Below, piece by piece: positions 55,752-64,000 of a stretch of 64,000 nucleotides of DNA. The stretch's first letter is position 1. Every line of letters starts with the position of its first letter. A program made the translations under genes and the position numbers. The DNA is from Aegilops tauschii subsp. strangulata (Eukaryota; Streptophyta; Magnoliopsida; Poales; Poaceae), in contig NC_053039.3 of assembly GCF_002575655.3 (NCBI RefSeq), positions 223,033,622 to 223,097,621 on the forward strand. The letters run 5' to 3'. The notes beneath the pieces are model-generated. The model saw only the letters and a program-made list of their open reading frames with translations. It did not search any database and was not told the DNA's origin.

Positions 55752-56669
55752 TGATAGAGGCAAAGGTGTCCCGATGTTTCGATGAGATGGTGGCTATCGT
55801 TTTCTGTGGGAGTCGACCTTGACGATCCGACAACGAACGTGCGAGACGTCGCGCCTTAGCAATCACTAAACCAACTTCCGAGGGTTATTGACCACGCCAG
55901 AGCACGATCAACCTGACCACGAGGGACTGTTTCCTATGAGCAAACGAAGAACAAGCAAGAAACTAAGATTGCAATCTGGATATTGCGAATATAAAAGGAA
56001 AGCTTTATTAATGAAGGTGGGGTTCTGTGATGTCTTGGTCTGGTTGTTGAACACAAACGAAGTACGCGAAGTTGCAACTATGGCGAACTTTTGATCTAAA
56101 CAAAACCCAAAGTCTAAACGATGCCCTAGGGGCTGTACATATGGAGGAAGAGGGGGGGATTTCGTGGCCCTTGGAGGAGGGGTCCGAAACCCACCCTAAC
56201 TCTTGTTTGCCCACACATACGGACTCTAAAAACAACCTATATTGAAGTATTTCGAAATTACATGGGCCTGGCCCAAAAATAAGGTGACGCAGCACCTAGA
56301 ATAGCCTCTGGACGAAAATTATGAAGTGGCATCTTGTATATTTCGTCCAAGGCTTCATGCACTCATTATGGTGGCTTCAAAGTCCTGAAATCATCACTTG
56401 AAACTCTGTTCTTGTCTCCCTTGCGCATGCCATCCACTCCATGCTTGTTCTTACTCCAATGTTCATCCTTCTCCAAGCTAGGCCCTTCATTTGTAAGCAA
56501 AACAAATGTATCCAATTTAGGCAGCATCATATTCTCATGAACATTAGATTCATTACCAAGAAACGAAAGTATCTGGTAATTTAATTGGCGTGCGCGAGCT
56601 CTAGTAATCGGTCCAGTATGTATAGTAGCAGGGGTTGTGGGTGTAACAGTGGTATTGATGTCCTCATCA
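55752..56669 (-). repeat. 5' LTR of Gypsy G
   Basis: It is 918 bp, the same length as the 3' LTR with about 29 differences by eye. Because the integrase end lies in the LTR, this copy also carries a silent copy of those roughly 100 codons (56366-56669). Confidence 0.93.
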
Positions 56670-56674
56670 CTCCT
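56670..56674. repeat. Target-site duplication CTCCT, right copy (element G)
   Basis: It matches 25995-25999; CACTA A continues on the other side. Confidence 0.9.
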
Positions 56675-57073
56675 CCTGTCCAATGAGTGGATGACATCTG
56701 TCCGAACGTTGAGCCGACACATGTTTCCTCTAGCCAATGAGAATTTTACACGTGGAAAATTCCTATTGGTCCGGGCTGTAAACGGGTTATCGGATCCAAA
56801 ACCGGACCCGATAGCTTAACGGCGTCCCGTTACGGTGGATGCCACATGTCGGTCACCCTTGACGAAAGCACTTCTATGACACACGATTTATCGTCATGGA
56901 AGTGGACACTTCTGTGATGATAATTTTGGTAATGTCATGGAACACTTCTACGACAGCTCAGGTATGACTATCTTGATTCTGTCATAAATTTGTCATGGAT
57001 GTACATGCATGACAGAAAACGTGACCTACTGTGACAAACACGTATCATCACGGAAGTGTCTTTTTTTGTAGTG
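56675..57073 (+). repeat. Right terminus of CACTA A with terminal inverted repeat
   Basis: It ends TTTTTTTGTAGTG. It is the inverted relative of 31133-31541 and carries the same TGTCATGGA motif pairs. No gene is present. Confidence 0.9.
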
Positions 57074-57862
57074 CAAAGGGATAGTGGTAAATCGGTAAGA
57101 GACATCATAGATCGCACCATATCTAATAAAGTACGGTTATGACATTCGAACACACCATTACGCTGTGGTGTTCCAGGTGGCATGAGTTGCGAAACTATTC
57201 CACATTGTTTCAAATGAAGACCAAACTCGTAACTCAAATATTCACCTCCACGATCAGATCGTAGAAACTTTATTTTCTTGTTACGATGATTTTCCACTTC
57301 ACTCTGAAATTCTTTGAACTTTTCAAAAGTTTCAGACTTAGGTTTCATTAAGTAGACATACCCATATCTGCTCAAATCATCTGTGGAAGTCAGAAAATAA
57401 CGATACCGGCTGCGAGCCTCAACACTCATCGGACCGCATACATCAGTATGTATTATTTCCAATAAGTCAGTGGCTCACTCCACTATTCCGTATAACGGAG
57501 TCTTAGTCATCTTGCCCATGAGGCATGGTTTCGCAAGCATCAAGTGATTCATAATCAAGTGATTCCAAAAGCCCATCAGCATGGAGTTTCTTCATGCGCT
57601 TTACACCAATATGACCTAAACGGCAGTGCCATAAATAAGTTGCACTATCATTATTAACTTTGCATCTTTTGGCTTCAATATTATGAATATGTGTATCACT
57701 ACGATCGAGATTCAACAAAAATAGACCAGTCATCAAGGGTGCATGACCATAAAAGATATTACTCATATAAATAGAACAACCATTATTCTCTGATTTAAAT
57801 GAATAACCGTCTCGCATCAAACAAGATCCAGATATAATGTTCATGCTCAATGCTGGCAGCAA
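57074..57862 (-). pseudogene. pol: Copia C pre-integrase and integrase fragment
   Basis: The zinc-binding region (WHCRLGHIGVKRMKKLH) lies near 57590-57630. It is followed, after a one-base frameshift near 57520 and a TGA at 57475-57477, by the integrase core. Catalytic Asp residues are seen in HTDVCGP and LRSDRGGEY, and the Glu in NGVFECHNRTL. The frame is cut by CACTA A at 57073. Residues read beyond that point in the same frame come from CACTA sequence. Confidence 0.88.
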
Positions 57863-58158
57863 ATATCAATTATCAGGTCTAAAACTAATCCCGACGGTAG
57901 ATGTAGAGGTAGCGTGCCGACGGCGATCACGTCAACCTTGGAACCATTTCCGACGTGCATCATCACCTCGTCCTTAGCCAATCTTCATTTAATCCGTAGC
58001 CCCTATTTGGAGTTGCAAATATGAGCAACAGAACCAGTATCAAATACCCAAGCACTACTACGAGCATTAGTAAGGTACACATCAATAACATGTATATCAA
58101 ATATACCTTTCACTTTGCCATCCTTCTTATCCGCCAAATACTTGGGGCAGTTCCGCTT

Positions 58159-58941
58159 CTAGTGACCAGTCCCTTTGCAATAGAAGCACTCAGTTTCAGG
58201 CTTAGGTCCAGACTTGGGCTTCTTCCCTTGAGCAGCAACTTGCTTGCTATTCTTCTTGAAGGTCCCCTTCTTCCCTTTGCCCTTTTTCTTGAAACTAGTG
58301 GTCTTGTTAACCATCAACACTTGATGCTCCTTCTTGATTTCTACCTCCGCAGCCTTTAGCATCGCGAAGAGCTCGGGAATTGTCTTTTCCATCCCTTGCA
58401 TATTATAGTTCATCATGAAGCCTTTATAGCTTGGTGGCAATGATTGAAGAACTCTGTCAATGACACTATCATCAGGAAGATTAACTCCCAGCTGAGTCAA
58501 GTGGTTATGGTACCCAGACATTCTGAGTATATGTTCACAGACATAACTATTCTCCTCCATCTTGCAGCTATAGAACTTGTTGGAGACTTCATATCTCTCA
58601 ACTCGGGCATTTGCTTGAAATATTAACTTCAACTCCTTGAACATCTCATATGCTCCATGACTTTCAAAACATCTTTGAAGTCCCGATTCTAAGCCGTAAA
58701 GCATGGCACACTGAACTATCGAGTAGTCATCAGCTTTAGTCTGCCAGACGTTCGTAACGTCTGGAGTTGCTCCTGCAGCGGGTCTTGCACCTAGCGGTGC
58801 TTCCAGGACGTAATTCTTCTGTGCAGCAATGAGGATAATCCTCAAGTTACGGACCCAGTCCATGTAGTTGCTACCATCATCTTTCAACTTAGCTTTCTCT
58901 AGGAACGCATTAAAATTCAATGGAACGGTAGCACGGGCCAT
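58159..58941 (-). pseudogene. gag: Copia C gag, truncated at the zinc knuckle
   Basis: Starting at MARATVPLNFNAFLEKAKLK (58941), the frame covers the capsid-like part with an LPPSYKGFMMNY phrase. It ends in a lysine-rich segment and the first half of the zinc knuckle (CFYCKGTGH), where a TAG stops it at 58159-58161. Past the stop, more knuckle and protease-linker sequence continues to about 57863, with further stops near 57990-58010. Confidence 0.88.
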
Positions 58942-60132
58942 AGATCTACAACAACATAGATATACAAAAACTATTAGGACTAAGTTCATGATAAATTAAA
59001 GTTCAATTAATCATATTACTTAAGAACTCCCACTTAGATAGACATCCCTCTGGTCATCTAAATGATCACGTGATCCATATCAACTAAACCATGTCCGATC
59101 ATCACGTGAGATGGAGTAGTTTTCAATGGTGAACATGTCTATGTTGATCATATCTACTATATGATTCACGTTCGACCTTTCGGTCTCAGTGTTCCGAGGC
59201 CATATCTGCATATGCTAGGCTCGTCAAGTTTAACCCGAGTATTCTGCACGTGCAAAACTGGCTTGCACCCGTTGTATGTGAACGTAGAGCTTATCACACC
59301 CGATCATCACGTGGTGTCTCGGCACGACGAACTGTAGAACCGGTGCATACTCAGGGAGAACACTGGTACCTTGAAATTTAGTGAGGGATCATCTTACAAT
59401 GCTACCGCTGTACTAAGCAAAATAAGATGCATAAAAAGACAAACATCACATGCAATCAAAATATATGACATGATATGGCCATCATCATCTTGTGCCTTTG
59501 ATCTTCATCGTCACCGGCTTGACACCATGATCTCCATCGTAGCGTCGTTGTCGTCTCGCCAATTATTGCTTCTACGAGTATCGCTACCGCTTAGTGATAA
59601 AGTAAAGCAATTACATGGCGATTGCATTTCATATAATAAAGCGACAACCATAAGGCTCCTGCCACTTGCCGATAACTTCTACAAAACATGATCATCTCAT
59701 ACAACAATTTATATCTCATCATGTCTTGACCATATCACATCACAACATGCCCTGCACAAACAAGTTAGACGTCCTCTACTTTGTTGCTGCAAGTTTTACG
59801 TGGCTGCTACGGGCTACTAGCAAGACCGTTCTTACCTACACATCAAAACCACAACGATTTTTCGTCAAGTGTGATGTTTTAACCTTCAACAAGGATCGGC
59901 CGTAGTCAAATTCGATTCAACTAAAGTTGGAGAAATAGACACCCGCCAGCCACCTGTGTGCAAAGCACGTCGGTAGAACCAGTCTCATGAACATGGTCAT
60001 GTAATGTTGGTCCGGGCCGCTTCATCCAACAATACCGCCGAATCAAAATAAGACGTTGGTGGTAAGCAGTATGACTATTATCACCCACAACTCTTTGTGT
60101 TCTACTCGTGCATATCATCTACGCATAGACCT
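58942..60132 (-). other. 5' leader of Copia C
   Basis: About 1.2 kb of untranslated sequence between the primer-binding site and gag, a length usual for this family. Short frames here have no support. Confidence 0.8.
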
Positions 60133-60145
60133 GGCTCTGATACCA
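60133..60145 (-). other. Primer-binding site of Copia C
   Basis: TGGTATCAGAGCC on the minus strand, one base from the LTR end; it matches initiator tRNA-Met. Confidence 0.92.
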
Positions 60146-60146
60146 C

Positions 60147-61882
60147 TATTGGGGAACGTAGCATGCAATTTCAAAAAAAATCTTACGCTCACGCAAAATC
60201 TATCTAGGAGAAGCATAGCAACAATAGGGGGAGAGTGTGTCCACGTACCCTCGTAGACCAAAAGCAGAAGCGTTAGGTTAACGCGGTTGATGTAGTCGAA
60301 CGTCTTCATGATCCAACCGATCTTAGTACTGAACGTACGGCACCTCCGTGTTCAGCACACGTTCAGCTCGATGACATCCCTCGAACACTTGATCCAGCAG
60401 AGGGTCGAGGGAGAGTTCCGTCAGCACGACGGTGTGGTGACGGTGATGGTGATGTGATCCACGCAGGGCTTCGCCTAAGCACTAAGACGCTATGACCGGA
60501 GGAGTAAACTGTGGAGGGGGGCACCGCACACGGCTAAGAGAACAATTGATGTCTTTGGGATGCCCCCCCGCCCCCTTATATAAAGGAGGGGAGGAGGAGG
60601 CCGGCCAAGGGGCGCGCACCATGGGGGGGAGTCCTACTAGGAGTAGGATTCCCCCCCCCTTTCCTTTCTTTCACCGGAGGGAAAAGGAAGGAGAGGGAGA
60701 GGGAAAGGGAAAGGGGGCCGCGCCCCCTCCTCCTTATCCTATTCGGACTCCCTAGGAGGGGGTGCGCACCACCCCCCCCCCCCTGCGGGCTTCCCTCTCT
60801 CCCTTAGGCCCATGTTGGCCCAACACTTCCCAGGGGGTTCCAGTAACCCCTCGATACTCCGGTAAAATATCCGAACCACTCGAAACCATTCCGATGTCCG
60901 AATACTACCTTCCAATATATGAATCTTTACCTATCGACCATTTCGAGACTCCTCTTCATGTCCGTGAACTCATCCGGGACTCCGAACAAACTTTAGTCAC
61001 CAAAACACATAACTCATAATACAAATCGTCATCGAACATTAAGCGTGCGGACCCTACGGGTTCGAGAACTATGTAGACATGACCGAGACACATCTCCGGT
61101 CAATAACCAATAACGGAACCTGGATGCTCATATTGGTTCCTACATATTCTACGAAGATCTTTATCGGCCAAACCACAATAACAACATACATTATTCCCTT
61201 TGTCATCGGTATGTTACTTGCTCGGGATTCGATCGTCGATATCATCATACCTAGTTCAATATCGTTACCGGCAAGTCTCTTTACTCGTTCCGTAGTGCAT
61301 CATCCTATAACTAACTCATTAGTCACATTGCTTGCAAGGCTTATAGTGATGTGCATTACCGAGAGGGCCCAGAGATACCTCTCCGATACTCGGAGTGATA
61401 TATCCTATTCTTGATCTATGCCAACCCAACAAACACCTTCAGAAACACCTGTAGAGCATCTTTATAATGACCCAGTTACGTTGTGACGTTTGATAGCACA
61501 CAAAGTGTTCCTCCGGTATTCGGGAGTTGCATAATCTCATAGTGAGAGGAATATGTATAAGTCATGAAGAAAGCAATAGCAATAAAACTTAACGATCATT
61601 ATGCTAGGCTAACCGATGGGTCTTATCCATCACATCATTCTCTAATTATGTTATCCCGTTCATCAAATGACGACACATGTCTATGGTTAGGAAACTTAAC
61701 CATCTTTGATTAACGAGCTAGTCAAGTAGAGGCATACTAGGGACACTCTGTTTTGTCTATGTATTCACACATGTACTAAGTTTTCGGTTAATACAATTCT
61801 AGCATGAATAATAAACATTTATCATGATATAAGGAAAAATAAATAACAACTTTATTATTGCCTCTAGGGCATATTTCCTTCA
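60147..61882 (-). repeat. 5' LTR of Copia C
   Basis: It is 1736 bp, starting TGAAGGAAATATGCCC. It ends CCCCAATA where CA is expected, a single C-to-T change at the terminal dinucleotide. The length fits the WIS/Angela family. Confidence 0.9.
60575..60585 (-). promoter_or_regulatory. TATA box of the Copia C LTR
   Basis: TTTATATAAGG on the minus strand, in a GC-rich setting about 430 bp before the LTR's inner end. Elements of this family start transcription from an LTR TATA box. Confidence 0.6.
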
Positions 61883-62864
61883 GCTTTCTAGCAACAAAGT
61901 CCCTTTTACCATATCTTTTATTCTAGGGTTGTGGGTTATCAAGATCAACTGCTGGTTCTATCTCAACATCATTGTCTGGTTCTTTCTTATTTGTTTGAGT
62001 GTCTTCATGAACCTCATCATTATCTTTTTCATTATCAGAAGGTGAATGTTCATTACCAGATTGAGTTTCAGCATCAGGGATAGAGACTTCATTATCATTA
62101 TGAGGAGGTTTTTCTACTTCAGGTTCACTAGAGGCATGCAAAGTCCTATCATTTTTCTTCTTCTTTTCTTTTTAGAAGGACTAGGTGCATCAGTGTTAAC
62201 TCTTTGAGAGTCTTGTTCAATTCTTTTTGGGTGTCCCTCAGGATAAAGTGGTTCCTGAGTCATTTTACCTCCTCTAGTCATTACTCTAATAGCATGATCA
62301 TTGATATTATTGTTCATTTCATCAAGGAATTCTCTTTGAGATTTAGCAACTTGTTCTAGTTGAGTTTGAACCATAGAGGCATGTTTTCCTACACCTCTAA
62401 CATCATTGGTAGTTCTAAATAACAAGTCACTCAAGCGAGCAATCATATCAGAATTGTATTTCAATTGTTTCATAACATTTGCATTGAAGTGATCTTGCTT
62501 TCTAATGTAGTTATCAAACTCGTAAAAGCATTGACTAGGATGTATATTGTAAGGATCGTCATTGTCATTGAATTTCATTAAAGAAATTACCTCTACCACC
62601 TTAGGTGGTGGTGGTGTATCAAGCCCATGTATTTCTTCAATACGAGGTAAATTTTTGACATCTTCAACTTTAATACCTTTTTCCTTCATAGATTTCTTTG
62701 CCTCTTGCATATCTTCAGGACTGGGATATAAGATACCCCTCTTCTTCGGAGTAGGTTTGAGCGGTGGTTCGGGAAGAGTCCATTCATCATAATTTTTCAG
62801 TATGTTATTCAATAATTCTTCAGCTTGTTCAACAGTTCGTTCCCTGAAAACACAACCAGCACAA
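61883..62864 (-). pseudogene. gag: Gypsy element D, gag fragment
   Basis: The minus frame from 62864 reads through NNILKNYDEWTLPEPPLKPT and a conserved HPSQCFYEFDNYIRKQDHFN segment, then RGGKMTQEPLYPEGHPKR. This is a gag-type protein widespread in wheat Gypsy families (Sabrina/Fatima/WHAM group, not resolved further). After a Lys/Arg run near 62150 the frame shifts, and an acidic tail continues in another frame (62141-61923). Both ends are cut by insertions, E at 62865 and Copia C at 61882. Confidence 0.8.
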
Positions 62865-64000
62865 TGATACGTCCATTTTGCATCATGCTTTTATATTGAT
62901 ATTTATTGCATTATGGGCTATTATTACACATTATATCACAATACTTATGCCTTTCCTCTCTTATTTTATAAGGCTTAAGAGGGAGAATGTCGGTAGCTGG
63001 AATTCTGGACTGGAAAAGGAGCAAATATTAGAGACCTATTCTACACAACCCCAAAAGTCCTGAAACTTCACGAAGAATATTTTTGGAATATATAAAAAAT
63101 ATTGGGCGAAGAAAGCACCAGAGGGGGGCCACCTGCCATCCACAATGGTGGAGGGCGCGCCCTACCCCCTGGGGGCGCTCTCCAGTCTTGTGGGCCACCT
63201 GGCAAGCCCCGACGCCCATCTTTTGCTATATGGTGTATTTTGACCTGGAAAAAATCAGAAGGAAGCTTTCGGGACGAAGCATCGCCATCTCGAGGCGGAA
63301 CTTGGGCAGAACCAATCTAGGGCTCCGGAGGAGCTATTCTGTCGGGGAAACTTCCCTCCGGGAGGGGGAAATCAAAGCCATTGTCATCATCAACGATCCT
63401 CTCATCCAGAGGGGGTCAATCTCCATAAACATCTTCACCAACACCATCTCCTCTCAAACCCTTGTTCATCTCTTGTATCCGATCTTTGTCTCAAAACCTC
63501 AGATTGGTACCTATGGGTTGCTAGTAGTGTTGATTACTCCTTGTAGTTGATGCTAGTTGGTTTATTCGGTGGAAGATCATGTGTTCAGATCCTTAATGAT
63601 AATGAATACTCCTCTGATTATGAACATGAATATGCTTTGTGAGTAGTTACGTTTGTTCCTGAGGACATGGGAGAAGTCTTGTTATAAGTAATCATGTGAA
63701 TTTGGTATTCGTTTGATATTTTGATGAGATGTATGTTGTCTTTCCTCTAGTGGTGTTATGTGAACGTTGACTACATGACACTTCACCATTGTTAGGGGAA
63801 GGCATTGGGAAGTAATAAGTAGATGATGGGTTGCTAGAGTGACAGAAGCTTAAACCCTAGTTTATGCGTTGCTTCGTAAGGGGCTGATTTGGATCCATAT
63901 GTTTCATGCTATGGTTAGATTTATCTTAATTCTTCTTTCTTAGTTGTGGATGCTTGCGAGAGGGGTTAATCATAAGTGGGAGGCTTGTCCAAGGAAGGGC
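62865..64000 (+). mobile_element. LTR of retroelement E (Gypsy-like, right end outside window)
   Basis: The segment starts TGATACGTCCATTTTGCATC exactly where the gag frame of D stops, and CACAA (62860-62864) would be its target duplication. A TATATAAAA near 63089-63097 may be its promoter. The rest is non-coding. The sequence is of the kind found in wheat Gypsy LTRs; the plus orientation is inferred from that resemblance, and TG at the left end fits either strand. Confidence 0.65.

Larger units (their letters stand above)
26000..56669 (-). mobile_element. Gypsy LTR retrotransposon G, split by CACTA B
   Basis: Two 918-bp LTRs bound the element, with a primer-binding site, polypurine tract, gag, protease, reverse transcriptase, RNase H and integrase between them in Gypsy (Ty3) order on the minus strand. 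Removing element B leaves about 7.9 kb. The integrase frame runs on through the polypurine tract and some 100 codons into the 3' LTR, with no chromodomain recognised. Such an overlap is known for centromeric CRM-type chromoviruses, so that clade is a candidate, not proven. I counted about 29 mismatches between the LTRs (roughly 3%). At least five in-frame stops make it non-functional. Confidence 0.93.
1..57073 (+). mobile_element. CACTA transposon A (left end outside window), interrupted by elements F and G
   Basis: The right terminus at 57073 reads, on the minus strand, CACTACAAAAAAAGACAC, the hallmark of En/Spm (CACTA) elements. The body is visible in three pieces: 1-7064, 25391-25999 and 56675-57073. 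Each piece matches, in inverted order, the 3' half of element B, so they are one element split by a 5-bp-duplicating LTR array and a Gypsy element. It carries a decayed Ptta/En/Spm gene on the plus strand and GGGCCGTA-rich subterminal repeats. The three bases after the end (CAA, 57074-57076) would be one copy of its target duplication; the other copy is off-window. It interrupts the Copia integrase of element C. No TNP2 transposase is visible in the part seen here. Confidence 0.85.
57074..61882 (-). mobile_element. Copia retrotransposon C (WIS/Angela/BARE type), 5' half
   Basis: The 5' LTR, primer-binding site, long leader, gag and the start of pol lie in that order on the minus strand. The LTR start (TGAAGGAAATATGCCCTAGA) and its inner end (TACGTTCCCCAA) are those of the Triticeae WIS/Angela/BARE family. 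The element is cut inside integrase by CACTA A, and the rest must lie left of the window. GCTTT at 61883-61887 would be its target duplication. Several stops and a frameshift disable it. Confidence 0.9.

Noticed and set aside
56366..56737. A separate truncated pol gene to the right of the Gypsy G 5' LTR
   Set aside because: The CTCCT target duplication ends the element at 56669, so the pol-like codons are simply the LTR-borne end of the integrase frame.

Overview
The window is transposon-packed grass DNA. It almost certainly comes from the wheat/barley/rye tribe (Triticeae), judging by a WIS/Angela/BARE-type Copia LTR, a Sukkula-like non-coding LTR element with roughly 4-kb LTRs, Stowaway and Tourist MITEs, and large CACTA elements. 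I found no clear single-copy host gene, no tRNA or rRNA gene and no CRISPR array. Almost everything is mobile DNA inserted into mobile DNA.

Reading inward from the right edge: a Gypsy gag fragment (element D, 61883-62864) is cut at 62865 by the LTR of another retroelement (E, running off the window), and at 61882 by a Copia element (C, minus strand, 57074-61882 plus its missing half to the left of the window). C is cut at 57073 by a CACTA transposon (A) whose left end lies before position 1. A carries a decayed multi-exon Ptta/En/Spm-type gene on the plus strand (731-6451), followed by a 27-bp array. A is cut twice. At 7065 it received a tandem LTR-internal-LTR-internal-LTR array (F, 7065-25385, target duplication CATGG). 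At 26000 it received a Gypsy retrotransposon (G, minus strand, 26000-56669, target duplication CTCCT).

G is cut inside gag by a second CACTA element (B, 31133-53945, target duplication TCA). B is related to A, lies inverted to it, and carries the same decayed gene on the minus strand (about 38130-32688). B also holds MITEs, one of which was itself entered by a small Helitron. Counting D > C > A > G > B > Stowaway > Helitron gives seven nesting levels, with target duplications visible for several of them.

The 15 kb between the B gene and its 5' end (38.6-53.9 kb) is the least explained stretch. It has a 233-codon open frame with its own TATA box (47733-48434, minus), two paralogous gene-like modules sharing a recurring 'GTAQ' exon motif (41.7-42.3 and 44.4-46.7 kb), a strongly pyrimidine-skewed 1.1-kb domain, duplicated AT-rich/GC-rich blocks and several 71-bp tandem arrays next to the terminus. 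No TNP2-type transposase was seen, so B looks non-autonomous. All recognisable transposon genes carry stops, frameshifts, deletions or insertions.
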